Assembly: GCA_003260025.2 (NCBI GenBank)
Contig: QFZU02000072.1
Location: 101,162 to 165,161, forward strand
Direction of reading: 5' to 3'
Length of the DNA: 64,000 bases
Source of the DNA: Microbispora triticiradicis
GTDB taxonomy: Bacteria; Actinomycetota; Actinomycetes; Streptosporangiales; Streptosporangiaceae
Program-made: the position numbers and the translations under genes
Shown here: piece by piece, positions 53,785-63,428 of the stretch
Numbering within the stretch: the stretch's first letter is position 1
Layout of the letters: every line of letters starts with the position of its first letter
Notes under the pieces: generated by a model
Databases searched by the model: none
What the model was told of the DNA's origin: nothing
Seen by the model: only the letters and a program-made list of their open reading frames with translations

Positions 53785-56271
53785 TCAGCCCTTGCCGCCG
53801 GGCAGGTCCAGCCCGATGAGCAGCGGGTCGTGGTCGGAGGAGCGGAACGCGTCGGGCTGGTACAGCCCCGGCGGGTTGAACTCCGTGTTGTAGTCGAGGA
53901 TGCGGGACTCGTCGGAGTTGACGTGCCAGATCGTCGCCCCGGTGACCCGGCTCGCCAGTTCGCCGCCGGCGAGGGCGTGGTCGAGCTCGCCCGACAGCCC
54001 GTCGAACAGGTAGCTGTAGCGCAGGGCCTCGGGGACGAACCGCTTGGTGAGGCTCACCAGCCCACCCTGCTCCAGAGTGTGGATCGGGTCCTCCTCGCCG
54101 TACGCGTTGAGGTCGCCGATCACCAGCGGGCTGGTCAGGTGCATGCTGTCGATCAGCCCGAGCACGGCCCTGGCCTGCCGCACCCGCTCGTCGTTGTAGC
54201 AGCCCTGGCCGTGTTCCTGGTCCGGGGCGGGAGCGTCCGTGTCGCAGCCCTTCGACTTGAAGTGGTTGACGACCAGCGTGAACGACGGCCCGCCGTACAC
54301 GCGGCGGAACTCCTGGATGAGCGGCGGGCGGCGGAAGACGGGGTCGGTGGACGACCTGGCGGCGCCGACCGGGGTGACCCTGGCCGGCTTGTAGATCGCC
54401 GTCACGTGGATGGCGTCGCCGCCCGGGTACGGGTGGGTGAGCGCCTTGTAGGTGCCGGCGCCGACCTTGGCGTTGAGCGCGTCCACGAGGGCCTGGACCG
54501 CGGTCTGGCCGTTGTTCTCCACCTCCATGAGCCCGACGACGTCGGCGTCGAGGCCCTGGAGGGTGGCGACGATCTTCGCGAGCTGGCGCTGCTGCTCCAC
54601 GACCGTGTTCGCGCCGCGGGAGCCGAGCGTGGTGAACCAGTTCAGCGTGTTCAGGCTGGCCACCCGCACCGTGCCGCCCACCGCCTGGGGGGTGCCGAGG
54701 CGCGGGTTGGTGCGGGCGAAGCGGATCTCGGTGGTGGGCTGCAGGCGGTACACGTCGAAGCCGTAGGTCAGGACTCCGGTGACGCCGTACGCGGTGTCGC
54801 CCAGGCGGGGGACGCCCCGCGTCCCGACGTACGGGATGGTGGCCGGGTTCTGCACCGTCGAGCCGTCGTCGATCAGCAGGGAGCGCCGCGCGTCGAGCGC
54901 GGGGTCGACGCCGTTCCGGTCGGTCGGCTGGAAGAGGCGGCCTCCGGCCGCGACGGTCACCTCGCCGTACCGGCCGAGGTTGTAGTGGTCGGTGAGGGTC
55001 AGCGGCTCGGGGAACGTCACGAGCATGTTCTCCAGCGGCTCGAAGGTCGTGCCCGCGGCCCTCGGCAGGGCGGTGTCGGCAGGCTTGACGCTTCCGGTGC
55101 CGCAGACGTCGACGGCGGTGACCGGCGACAGCTCGGTCAGGCCGTTGAACTCGGCCACCCGGCCGGTGACGAGCACCCGGTCACCGACCTTGACGTCCTT
55201 GAAGGATTCGCGGGCGAACGCGAACAGGCCGTCGGAGGTGGCGGGGTCGGCGTCGGGCGTCGGGTCCTGGAAGTAGAACCCGCTGAGCTGGTCGGTGCGC
55301 TGGAAGTCGCCGGTCACGACGCCTTCGACCCGGACCGTCTGCCCGGTCAGCGGGGAGGCCGTCCCGCTCCCCTGCACCTCGGCGATCTGCCGGTCCGGCG
55401 ACACGCCGCAGGGATCCCCGGTGGGGGTGGACGACGGCGACGCGGACGGCGTGGCCGAGGGAGAGGCAGAGGGTGAGACGGAGGGAGAGACGGAGGGCGA
55501 CGGCGTGACCGAAGGGGACTCCGAGGGGGTCGCCGACGGCGACGGCGCGCCACAGGGGGCCGGCGCCGTGGCCGTGTTGCGCGGGGCGGGCGCGCCCGAG
55601 GCGAAGTCGGCGGCGTTGTCGTCGGTGTCGGCGCAGCCGCCGCCGGCCCGCAGGGCGGCCGTGGCGTTGCTCAGCGTGGGAGCCGCCGCCGTTCCCTCGA
55701 AGTAGTTGGCGTTGCCGTATCCGACCAGGTCCGCGATCTGCGCGGTCTGCTCGGGCGTGCAGGGGATGGAGCCGCCGTTGCACGCGAGACCCGTGGCCGA
55801 GCGGACCAGGGCGACCTTCCCGGCCGTGCCGCTCAGCGTGAGCGTGCCCACGGTGTCGGGCGCCGGGAGCGCGCCGCTCGGCGTCGTCCCGGCCGAAAGC
55901 TGGACCAGGTGATACTGCCCGGGGGCGAGCGAGCCCGACAGGTTCTGCTTCTGGGAGCCGAACGACCCGGTGCCGGTCGCGCTGGCGTACTGCAGCGACC
56001 AGCCGTCCAGGCTGACCGTGGCCGTGCCGCGGTTGAACAACTCGACGAAGTCGTTGGTGTAGGGGGCGCCGGTGTTGCCGCCGCCCCCGTACACCTGGCT
56101 GATCACGGCGGTGCCCGGCTCGGCCGAGGCGGGCACCGGGGAGATGGCGGTGGCGAGGACGGGCAACAGGCCGGCCGCGGCGAGCACGGCGACGGCCCGC
56201 CCGCGAACACGGCGGCGAAGGCCGCGACCACCGGGGTGGTCGGCGGCGCTGACTCGGGAGAGAGCACGCAT
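53785..56271 (-). CDS. Secreted ExeM/NucH-type extracellular endonuclease with lamin-tail domain
   Basis: 828 residues using the Met at 56271; the frame opens at 56313. Signal peptide with cleavage near PASA. Lamin-tail domain about 55-185 (FVELFNRGTATVSLDGWSL). A Ser/Pro repeat linker (S-P-S-V-S-P type) of some 50 residues follows. An OB-fold-like segment (VRVEGVVTGDF, GDRVLVTGRV) precedes the endonuclease/exonuclease/phosphatase domain with LMEVENNG, VNHFKSKG, VIGDLNAYGEEDP and RSSDHDPL. It degrades extracellular DNA, for nutrients or phosphate. The C-terminus GGKG has no sorting signal. Confidence 0.9.
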   Translation of the reverse strand: MRALSRVSAADHPGGRGLRRRVRGRAVAVLAAAGLLPVLATAISPVPASAEPGTAVISQVYGGGGNTGAPYTNDFVELFNRGTATVSLDGWSLQYASATGTGSFGSQKQNLSGSLAPGQYHLVQLSAGTTPSGALPAPDTVGTLTLSGTAGKVALVRSATGLACNGGSIPCTPEQTAQIADLVGYGNANYFEGTAAAPTLSNATAALRAGGGCADTDDNAADFASGAPAPRNTATAPAPCGAPSPSATPSESPSVTPSPSVSPSVSPSASPSATPSASPSSTPTGDPCGVSPDRQIAEVQGSGTASPLTGQTVRVEGVVTGDFQRTDQLSGFYFQDPTPDADPATSDGLFAFARESFKDVKVGDRVLVTGRVAEFNGLTELSPVTAVDVCGTGSVKPADTALPRAAGTTFEPLENMLVTFPEPLTLTDHYNLGRYGEVTVAAGGRLFQPTDRNGVDPALDARRSLLIDDGSTVQNPATIPYVGTRGVPRLGDTAYGVTGVLTYGFDVYRLQPTTEIRFARTNPRLGTPQAVGGTVRVASLNTLNWFTTLGSRGANTVVEQQRQLAKIVATLQGLDADVVGLMEVENNGQTAVQALVDALNAKVGAGTYKALTHPYPGGDAIHVTAIYKPARVTPVGAARSSTDPVFRRPPLIQEFRRVYGGPSFTLVVNHFKSKGCDTDAPAPDQEHGQGCYNDERVRQARAVLGLIDSMHLTSPLVIGDLNAYGEEDPIHTLEQGGLVSLTKRFVPEALRYSYLFDGLSGELDHALAGGELASRVTGATIWHVNSDESRILDYNTEFNPPGLYQPDAFRSSDHDPLLIGLDLPGGKG

Positions 56272-56522
56272 GCCCCGGACTTTAAGGGCAAGCCCCCTCA
56301 ACACCAGGACCAAATGGTGTCTTTAGTAAAACATTGGCTTAATTTGACGATCTGCGTACGGCACGGCAGTGCGCGTGCTGCCATTGCGCGGCGCGGCCGG
56401 TGCTGGATCGGTCCATCGGGCGGGCCCGGCGCCCCCGGCTCAGCCCACCGGCTCAGCTCCCTGCGCACCCTCCGGCCGCACAGATCCGGTCGGATCGAAG
56501 CGGGCGGATCGGTGAGCGCGGG

Positions 56523-57455
56523 TCAGGGATGGACGACCGCCACCGGACAGGTGACGGCGTCGATCAGCGGCCGGGTGACCGACCCGAGCCTGGCGAGCGC
56601 GCCCTTCTCCCGGGTCGCGCCGACGACCAGCATGGTCGCGCCGGAGGAGGCGTCGGCCAGGACGTCCAGCACCGGGCCCGAGACGGGCTGGAGTGCCGTC
56701 TCCACCTGCGGATACCGCTCCCGCCAGGGCCGTACGGCGGCCTCCAGAAGCTCGACCGCCTCCCGGCCGGGGACGTCGGACATCACCATGGGAGCCATGC
56801 CCGCGCTCCAGGCGGCGGCCGGGTAGCGCATGGCGTGCACCGCGATCACCGACAGCCCGCGCAGGGCGGCCTCGCGGTAGGCGAAGGCGAGGACGTGGTC
56901 GTCACCGCCCCCGACGCCCGCGACGATCGGGCCGGGGTGGCGGGGGTGCGGCAGCGATCCCACGCCGCGCACCACGATCACGGGACAGCGTGCGTACGTG
57001 GCCACGTGCCCGGCGACGGAGCCCATCACGCGACGGGCCGCTCCGCTCAGGCCCCGCGATCCCACCACGACGAGATCGGCCGTCGCCGACAACGCGACGA
57101 GCCTCTCGGTGGCCTGGCCCTCGAACAGGTCCTCCCGCACGCGCACGCCGCTCGTGCACTGGCGCGCGCACTCGGCGCCGTGCCACAGCACGTGCTCGGC
57201 CGCGTGGTGCAGCGACTTGCGCGCCTCCTCGTCGCCCGGGGCGTACGGCGACTGCCAGGCGTGGCACACGGTGATGGGCGCCCGGCGGAACTCGGCTTCG
57301 TCCATCGCCCAGTCGAGCGCCTGCATGGCGAAGTCGGAGCCGTCGTACCCGACGACGATCCCCCGTCCGGTCTCCTCGCCGCTCTCCCGGCTGGTCCCCT
57401 GGCCGATCCGCCGGCCGATCTCCTGGCCGGTCCCCTGCCGCCTGTCAGCATCCAT
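56523..57455 (-). CDS. Tandem-domain universal stress protein
   Basis: 310 residues with a Gln/Gly/Arg-rich lead of about 30. Two USP domains: first about 32-165 (GIVVGYDGSDFA, ATP motif GSRGLSGAARRVMGSVAGHV, CPVIVV), second about 175-310 (IVAGVGGGDD, VGATREKGALARLGSVTRPL, CPVAVV). The first has a full ATP-binding G-x-x-G-x9-G-S/T pattern. Linked in actinobacteria to hypoxia and dormancy; lies in the same direction as the next USP gene. Confidence 0.9.
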   Translation of the reverse strand: MDADRRQGTGQEIGRRIGQGTSRESGEETGRGIVVGYDGSDFAMQALDWAMDEAEFRRAPITVCHAWQSPYAPGDEEARKSLHHAAEHVLWHGAECARQCTSGVRVREDLFEGQATERLVALSATADLVVVGSRGLSGAARRVMGSVAGHVATYARCPVIVVRGVGSLPHPRHPGPIVAGVGGGDDHVLAFAYREAALRGLSVIAVHAMRYPAAAWSAGMAPMVMSDVPGREAVELLEAAVRPWRERYPQVETALQPVSGPVLDVLADASSGATMLVVGATREKGALARLGSVTRPLIDAVTCPVAVVHP

Positions 57456-57547
57456 GCCCTCAGGCTGCCCCGGCGCCGTACGGCCGGGCAGGGCGGAAAG
57501 TCCCGAAACGGGGAGGACGTCCGGCCCCGGGCCGGATCAGCGGCAGA

Positions 57548-58018
57548 TCAGGAGCGGCTGCCGGCGAGCATCCCGGGACGGCGGTCGTGCTCCATGCCGG
57601 GCAGCACGACGACGACCGGGCACCTGGCCCGCAGCAGGCAGGCGGAGACGACGGGGTTGAGCACGGGGTAGGGCTCGGACTCGGCCTCGTGGGCGCCCAG
57701 CACCAGCAGGTCCGCGCCGTCCGTCGCGCGCAGCAGGACCTGGGCCGGAGGGCCCTCCACGACGACGGGCTCGACATGGCGCTCGCCGAGCTCGGCGACC
57801 GCCCGCCCGGCGATGTCCAGTGCGGCCCCCCGCTCCTCCTCCCGGGAGGTACGGCCCGCGATCGGCGCGTAGTGCGCGTGCAGCCCGCCCGTCCACTCCC
57901 AGGCGTACACCGCCTCCACCACCGCGCCGCGCAGCGAACCCTCGGCGGCGGCCCACCGAAGTGCGGCCTGCGACGCCATCGATCCGTTGATTCCCACCAC
58001 GATCTTCGGCTGGTTCAC
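57548..58018 (-). CDS. Single-domain universal stress protein
   Basis: 156 residues from GTG 58018. One USP fold: KIVVGINGSMASQAALRWA, a central VVVEGPPAQVLL, VLGAHEAESEPYPVLNPV (ATP loop altered, no G-x-x-G-x9-GS) and RCPVVVVLPG. Probably not ATP-binding. Same strand as and 92 bp upstream of the tandem USP. Confidence 0.88.
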   Translation of the reverse strand: MNQPKIVVGINGSMASQAALRWAAAEGSLRGAVVEAVYAWEWTGGLHAHYAPIAGRTSREEERGAALDIAGRAVAELGERHVEPVVVEGPPAQVLLRATDGADLLVLGAHEAESEPYPVLNPVVSACLLRARCPVVVVLPGMEHDRRPGMLAGSRS

Positions 58019-58470
58019 GTCCCGCCTCGCTCTCCGCTCTCAGTCTCGCCCACCGGGGTTAACGGCATGTTGCCGCGGCGAAACGGTCAGAAGACAGGGG
58101 TCCACGAGCATCCTCGTACCCACAAAGCCCCTCTGCCCCTCTCGTCCCATCGGGAACAGGCCATGTCTTGGAATGCGGCCCGGTCTGAGGACAGGGTATC
58201 GGTGGACCGGAGCGGTGCCGCTCGGCCGTTTTGCTCAGTGGATAGCAACTCCTTTCCCGGCCGTTGCCGTGTCTAAAGAAGATCATGTCGGGGTGGGCCG
58301 ACGGCAGTGCCGTAGTACTCGTGCCGGGGTGGCGCAGGTCCCCGCGTCCTGGGACCTTCGCCCAGGCCCACCGGCGGGCGAGCACGGCGGATGGGTGCGG
58401 GATCGGGGATCACCCTGATGCGCCCCGGCCTCCCGGACCGTACGCTGGCCCCTGGCCGGGGAGGGAGTCC
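58019..58470. other. Intergenic region between divergent genes
   Basis: 450 bp, no supported gene. It contains an inverted repeat AGGTCCC (58336-58342) / GGGACCT (58351-58357), overlapping a second one CCTGGG (58348-58353) / CCCAGG (58361-58366). GGGACC half-sites recall DevR/DosR boxes that control USP genes in mycobacteria, but the spacing is not canonical. Confidence 0.4.
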
Positions 58471-59187
58471 ATGGCGGGGGCGGGTGTGATCGACGAGTAC
58501 GTCGCGGCGCTGGGGCGTGCGCTGCGCGGGCCTTCCGGCGTGCGGCGCGACCTGCTGGCCGAGGCGCGCGACGGCCTGCTGGACGCCGCCGAGGCCTACG
58601 AGTCCGGGGGCCTCCCCCGGGCCGAGGCCGAGCGGCGGGCGATCGCCGACTTCGGCACGGTGGACGAGATCGCGCCCGGGTTCCAGCGGGAGCTCGCGGT
58701 GAGCCAGGGCAGGCGGACGGCGGCGCTGCTGTTCCTGAGCGTGCCGCTGACCGCGTTCCTGTGGGCGGTGATCTGGCGGGTCTTCCCCGAGACCGCGCGG
58801 ATCGAGCAGGTCAAGCCGGGATGGTTCGGCCTGCTGGCCAGGGCGGTGGACCTGCTGCAGCTCGGCGTGGGCGTCGTGGGCGGGCTCACGCTGCTCGCGC
58901 TCGGCCGCGGCCTGCGGCGGATCCGCCGCCCCGCGCTGGTCACCCGGCGACTGGGGCTGTTCGTCTGGGTGCAGACGCCGCTGGTCGGGGCGATGGGCCT
59001 GACGCTGGCGGCGGCAGCCCGGGGCCCGGTGGGGTTCTCGACCTATCTACCGGGGGTGGCCGTGTCGGCCATCAGTTATCTGTTCGCCGGATCCGCCCTG
59101 TTCAGCGCGGCACGCTGCCTGCGCTGCACGACGGCGGTCACCGCGCTCAGCGCAGCGGATCGAGGACGCTCCCTATCGCGGTGGTGA
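58471..59187 (+). CDS. Membrane protein with permease-prefix-type N-terminus
   Basis: 238 residues from ATG 58471 with GAGGGAG upstream. The first 75 residues (VIDEYVAALGRALRGPSGVRRDLL, shown in part, then DGLLDAAEAYE and IADFGTVDEIAPGF) match the helical permease-prefix domain found next to PadR regulators. Four probable membrane helices follow (AALLFLSVPLTAFLWAVIW first). Its 3' end overlaps a convergent padR gene by 41 bp. Function unknown; likely a regulated envelope protein. Confidence 0.7.
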   Translation: MAGAGVIDEYVAALGRALRGPSGVRRDLLAEARDGLLDAAEAYESGGLPRAEAERRAIADFGTVDEIAPGFQRELAVSQGRRTAALLFLSVPLTAFLWAVIWRVFPETARIEQVKPGWFGLLARAVDLLQLGVGVVGGLTLLALGRGLRRIRRPALVTRRLGLFVWVQTPLVGAMGLTLAAAARGPVGFSTYLPGVAVSAISYLFAGSALFSAARCLRCTTAVTALSAADRGRSLSRW

Positions 59188-59470
59188 ACGAGCGCCAGGC
59201 CGACCGCTCCCCCGCCAGTGCCTTGCGTCCCGCGTCGGTGAGCCGGTAGGTCCGCCGCCTGCGCCCGCCGTCGGCGGCCCACTCCCCGGCGAGCAGCCCG
59301 GCCCGCTCCAGGCGCCGCAGCGCCGGGTAGACCGTCCCGGTCGGCACGTCGAGCGCGCCGCCGCTGCGCTCGCGCAGCGCCTCGATGATCGCGTAGCCGT
59401 GCAGCGGCTCGCGCTCCAGCACGGAGAGCAGCAGGGCGTCCATGTGGCCCCGGAGCGCGTCGGCGTTCAC
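59147..59470 (-). CDS. PadR-family transcriptional regulator
   Basis: 107 residues, typical of PadR-s1. Winged-helix signatures LEREPLHGYAIIEAL, TGTVYPALRRLERAGLL and GGRRRRTYRLTDAGRKAL. It is divergent from cydA, with two adjacent palindromes between them, so it probably represses both itself and cydABDC. Its 3' end overlaps the permease-prefix gene. Confidence 0.88.
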   Translation of the reverse strand: MNADALRGHMDALLLSVLEREPLHGYAIIEALRERSGGALDVPTGTVYPALRRLERAGLLAGEWAADGGRRRRTYRLTDAGRKALAGERSAWRSFTTAIGSVLDPLR

Positions 59471-59510
59471 GATCGCAGCCTATCCAGGTTCGTCACCGCC
59501 TCAGTGTATA

Positions 59511-59540
59511 TGTAGGCTGTCTACATGTAGGCTGCCTACG
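59511..59540. promoter_or_regulatory. Tandem PadR-type operators before cydA
   Basis: TGTAGGCTGTCTACA (59511-59525) directly followed by TGTAGGCTGCCTACG (59526-59540). Each is a 15-bp dyad (TGTAG-N5-CTACA), and PadR sites often show ATGT/ACAT half-sites. They end 19 bp before the cydA start. Confidence 0.7.
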
Positions 59541-59558
59541 CTTTTCCCTGGGAGAATC

Positions 59559-60746
59559 ATGGATGTCGTCGATCTCGCCCGGCTGCAGTTCGCCGTGACG
59601 GGAAATCTCCATTTCCTGTTCGTCGTGCTGACACTCGGGCTCGCTCCGCTGGTGGCGATCATGCACACCCGCCTCGCCATCAGCGGGAATCTCCTGTACG
59701 AGCGGATGACCCGCTTCTGGGGACAGATCTACGTGATCAACTACGCGCTCGGCATCTTCACGGGCCTGGTGATGGAGTTCCAGTTCGGGTTGAACTGGAG
59801 CGGGCTGACGTCCTACGCGGGCGACGTGTTCGGCACACCGCTCGCCCTGGAGACGCTGCTCGCCTTCTTCCTGGAGTCCACGTTCCTCGGCTTGTGGATC
59901 TTCGGCTGGCACCGCCTGCCGCGCGGGCTCCACGTGGCCTGCATCTGGCTGGTGACGCTGACGGCGTACGCCTCGGCCCTGTTCATCATGGTCGCCAACT
60001 CCTTCCTGCAGAACCCGGTGGGCTCGGCCGAGGAGGGCGGACGGCTCGTGCTGCGCGACTTCGGCGCCCTGTTCACCAACCCGACCCTCGTCTTCGCGCT
60101 CCCCCACGTGCTGAGCGCCGGTCTGTGGGCCGGCGGGTTCGTCGTGATGGGCGCCAGCGCTTATCACCTGTACCGGCGCACCGCCGAGCGGGAGTTCTTC
60201 ACCCGCTCCCTGCGCATCGGCGTGCTGACCGCCTTCATCGGGTCGCTGTTCACGGTGGGGTTCGGCTACGCCCAGTTCGGGCCGGTCAGCGACGTGCAGC
60301 CGGACAAGTTCCACGGGGCGGTCCCCGGCCTCGCACTCGGACTGATGATCACGATCGGGCAGTTCGTCCAGTTCGGCGTGATGTTCGTGCTGGCGCCGCT
60401 GCTCATCCGCGACCTGCTGGCCCGCTGGCGCTGGCTGCACCCGCTCCTCATGCTCATGACCCCGCTGCCGTTCGTCGCGGCGATCGCCGGCTGGCTCACG
60501 CGCGAGGTGGGCCGCCAGCCCTGGCTGGTGTACGGCAAGCTCTCCGTGGCCGACGCCCTCACCCCCGGGCTGACCCCGGCGGCGATCACGGCCTCCTTCG
60601 CCGCGTTCGCCGGCGTGCTCGGCCTGCTCGCCGTCGTGGACTGGGCTCTGATCATCCGCGCCGTGCGGCGGGGTCCCGGGGAGGTCGCCCTCGGCGCTCC
60701 CGACCACTCCGCCGATCACTCTCCCGCCCCCGCCCACTCGTTCTGA
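59559..60746 (+). CDS. cydA: Cytochrome bd oxidase subunit I
   Basis: 395 residues from ATG 59559 with GGGAG upstream; the frame extends 117 bp upstream without support. Short-Q-loop type: haem ligand histidine in GNLHFLFV, LPHVLSAGLWAGGF, the quinol-site motif GRQPWLVYG and the last helix region LGLLAVVDWALI. Reduces O2 with quinol at high affinity, used at low oxygen. First gene of cydABDC. Confidence 0.93.
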   Translation: MDVVDLARLQFAVTGNLHFLFVVLTLGLAPLVAIMHTRLAISGNLLYERMTRFWGQIYVINYALGIFTGLVMEFQFGLNWSGLTSYAGDVFGTPLALETLLAFFLESTFLGLWIFGWHRLPRGLHVACIWLVTLTAYASALFIMVANSFLQNPVGSAEEGGRLVLRDFGALFTNPTLVFALPHVLSAGLWAGGFVVMGASAYHLYRRTAEREFFTRSLRIGVLTAFIGSLFTVGFGYAQFGPVSDVQPDKFHGAVPGLALGLMITIGQFVQFGVMFVLAPLLIRDLLARWRWLHPLLMLMTPLPFVAAIAGWLTREVGRQPWLVYGKLSVADALTPGLTPAAITASFAAFAGVLGLLAVVDWALIIRAVRRGPGEVALGAPDHSADHSPAPAHSF

Positions 60747-60756
60747 GGACCCCGCA

Positions 60757-61494
60757 ATGGAGATTGTCTGGTTCGCGACGTTCGCCGTCCTGCTGGCCGG
60801 TTACTTCGCCCTGGAGGGCTTCGACATCGGACTCGGCGTCCTGCTGCCCGTTCTGGGGCGCTCCCCCGCCGCCCGGGACCGCCTCGTCGGCGCGATGGCC
60901 CCGTTCGTGCTCGCCAACGAGGTGTGGCTGATCGCGCTCGCCGGAGTGCTGTTCGGTGCGTTCCCGGCGTTGGAGGGCCCGGTCCTGAGCGGCCTCTATC
61001 CCCTGGTCTCCGTCGTGCTGCTGGCCTGGATCGTGCGTGACGCGGGGCTGTGGTTCCGCCGCAGGGCCGGCGGCGCCCGCTGGCGGCTGCTGTGGGACGG
61101 CGCGGTGTGCGCGGGCTCCGCCGGGCTGGCCCTCGGCTGGGGAGCCGTGCTGACGGCCGTCGCCCGCGGACTGCCCGCCTCGCCCCTCGACCCGCTCGGC
61201 CTCGCGGGAGGCGTCGCGCTGCTGGCGCTGCTCGCCTGGCACGGGCGGACGTTCGCCGCGTGGCGGCTCGACGGCGCGCGGGGCGGTTCGCTGCTGCTGT
61301 CGGCCTGCGCCGCCGCGCTTCCCGCGGCGCTGGTCGTGGCGGGGGCGGCCGGGCGGATGCTCGGCGACGCCGCCCCGGATCAGACACTGACGGTGCTGGG
61401 TGTCATGGTGGTGCCGTTCGTCCCGTTCCTCGTGGGCGCGCAAGTATGGGTGTGGCGCACCTTCTCGAAGGGCGCCCTGCCGACGTTCTTCTAG
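60757..61494 (+). CDS. cydB: Cytochrome bd oxidase subunit II, short form
   Basis: 245 residues, starting MEIVWFATFAVLLAGYFALE, with the usual GFDIGLGVLLP. Family members are usually 330-380 residues; here the protein ends after about seven helices (WVWRTFSKGALPTFF). The reading frame is clean with its own stop, so this is a genuinely short CydB rather than an obvious frameshift. Ten bases after cydA. Confidence 0.85.
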   Translation: MEIVWFATFAVLLAGYFALEGFDIGLGVLLPVLGRSPAARDRLVGAMAPFVLANEVWLIALAGVLFGAFPALEGPVLSGLYPLVSVVLLAWIVRDAGLWFRRRAGGARWRLLWDGAVCAGSAGLALGWGAVLTAVARGLPASPLDPLGLAGGVALLALLAWHGRTFAAWRLDGARGGSLLLSACAAALPAALVVAGAAGRMLGDAAPDQTLTVLGVMVVPFVPFLVGAQVWVWRTFSKGALPTFF

Positions 61495-61505
61495 ATGGGT
61501 GACCG

Positions 61506-63428
61506 GTGCACAAGGATCTCCTTCGGCTGGCCCGCGCCGAGCGGAGCGTCCGTCTCCACCTCGTCTGCTGCCTGGCGGCGGCGGTGGCGGCCGGGCTGCT
61601 CGTGCTCGTGCAGGCGGAACTGCTCGCCGGGGTGCTGTCGGGCCGCTTCGCCGTCGCCGCGCTGCTCCCCCTGGCGCTGGTGGTCGCGGCGCGCGGGCTG
61701 TTCGGCTGGGCACAGGGGGTTCTCGCGGGCCGCGCGGCCACCGCGCTGAAGTCGGCCCTGCGGCGGCTGCTGCTCGGACGCGTGCAGGATCTCGGGCCGT
61801 CGTACCGGTCGGGTGAGGTGGTGACGCTCGCGGGGCGGGGGCTCGACGCGCTCGATCCGTACCTGACCGGTTATCTCCCGTCGGCCGCCGTGGCCGGGGT
61901 CGTGCCGTTCGCGGTCGTGGTCCGGCTGTTCGCCGCCGATCTCGCCACGGCGGTGATCGTGGTGCTCACGCTGCCGCTGATCCCGGTGTTCGGGGCGCTC
62001 GTCGGGTGGACCACCAGGGCGGTGACCGAACGCCAGTGGCGCGCCCTGGCCCGTCTCGGCGGCCACTTCCTCGACGTGGTGCGCGGCCTGCCGACGCTGC
62101 GCGCCTTCGGCCGGGCCCGTTACCAGGCGTCGGTGATCCGCGAGGTCGCCGAGGCGCACCGCGCCGCGACCATGCGCACGCTGCGGGTGGCCTTCCTGTC
62201 GTCGCTGGTGCTCGAACTCGTGGCGTCGCTGTCGCTCGCCCTGGTGGCGGTGCCCGTGGGCCTGCGGCTGCTGTCGGGCTCGCTCGACCTGCGCACGGCG
62301 CTGCTCGTGCTGCTGCTGGCGCCGGAGGCGTACCTGCCGCTGCGCGCGATGGGCACCCGGTTCCACGCCGCGATGGAGGGCGTCGCCGCCGCCGACGAGG
62401 CGTTCGCCGTGATCTCGCCCCCCGGACGGCCCGGCGAGACGGACGACACCGGGCGCGAGGCCGTACGGGAGGACGCGCCCGCCGGGGCGCCCACGGTGAC
62501 GCCGGAAGACGCCGCGCCCGCGACGGAGACGCGTGCGGAGCACGCCGCGCCGGCCGCGACGAGACGGGCGAGGGGCGCCGCTCCGCCCGGCGGGCCGGAG
62601 CCTCCCGAGATCCGGCTGGAGAACGTGACCGTGCGCTATCCGGGACGGGCCGAGGCCGCGCTCGACCGGGTCACGCTGGTCGTCGAGCCGGGTGAGCGGG
62701 TGGCGATCGCGGGCCCGAGCGGCGCGGGGAAGAGCACGCTGCTGCACCTGCTGCTCGGGTTCGTGACCCCCGACGAGGGACGGGTGCTCGTCGGCGGTGA
62801 GGACCTCACGAGCCTCGACCTCGGCGAGTGGCGGCGGCGGCTCGCGTTCGTGCCGCAGCGCCCGCACCTGTTCGCGGACTCGGTGGCCCGGAACATCTCG
62901 CTCGGCTCGGCCGCCACGGCCGGGGAGATCCGGGCCGCCGCCGAGGCGGCCCAGGTGGCGGAGTTCGCCGAATCCCTGCCCCAGGGGTACGACACCCCGC
63001 TCGGCGAGCGGGGGGCGAACCTGTCGGCGGGCCAGCGCCAGCGGGTCGCGCTGGCCAGGGCCTTCTGCCGCACCGGCACCGAGGTGCTGCTGCTGGACGA
63101 GCCCACGGCCCGGCTCGACGGCAGGAGCGAGGCGGCCGTCGTGGCGGCCACCCGGGGGCTGGCGCGGGGCCGTACGGCGATCATCGTCGCGCACCGCCCC
63201 GCGATGATCGAGCTGGCCGACCGGGTCGTCCGCCTCGACGGCGGCGCCCTCGTCCCCGCCGGGAACGAGCCCGCGCACGACGGACGGGAGGACGGACCGC
63301 GCGGCGAGGCCGCTCCCGGCGCCCTCGCCGCTCCGCGTGCGTGGCGCGGCCGGGCCGGGCACGGGACCGGCGGCCCCGGGGACGTGCGGAGACCGGCGGA
63401 TCGCGGCGAGGACGGGGAGGCGGGATGA
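61506..63428 (+). CDS. cydD: ABC exporter subunit CydD
   Basis: 640 residues from GTG 61506. Membrane half about 1-320 (six helices), an Ala/Thr-rich linker, then ATPase with GPSGAGKST (Walker A), signature LSAGQRQRVALARAF and Walker B EVLLLDEPTA. CydDC exports thiol reductants (cysteine, glutathione-type) and is needed to assemble cytochrome bd. A charged C-terminal tail (GEDGEAG) follows. Confidence 0.9.
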   Translation: MHKDLLRLARAERSVRLHLVCCLAAAVAAGLLVLVQAELLAGVLSGRFAVAALLPLALVVAARGLFGWAQGVLAGRAATALKSALRRLLLGRVQDLGPSYRSGEVVTLAGRGLDALDPYLTGYLPSAAVAGVVPFAVVVRLFAADLATAVIVVLTLPLIPVFGALVGWTTRAVTERQWRALARLGGHFLDVVRGLPTLRAFGRARYQASVIREVAEAHRAATMRTLRVAFLSSLVLELVASLSLALVAVPVGLRLLSGSLDLRTALLVLLLAPEAYLPLRAMGTRFHAAMEGVAAADEAFAVISPPGRPGETDDTGREAVREDAPAGAPTVTPEDAAPATETRAEHAAPAATRRARGAAPPGGPEPPEIRLENVTVRYPGRAEAALDRVTLVVEPGERVAIAGPSGAGKSTLLHLLLGFVTPDEGRVLVGGEDLTSLDLGEWRRRLAFVPQRPHLFADSVARNISLGSAATAGEIRAAAEAAQVAEFAESLPQGYDTPLGERGANLSAGQRQRVALARAFCRTGTEVLLLDEPTARLDGRSEAAVVAATRGLARGRTAIIVAHRPAMIELADRVVRLDGGALVPAGNEPAHDGREDGPRGEAAPGALAAPRAWRGRAGHGTGGPGDVRRPADRGEDGEAG

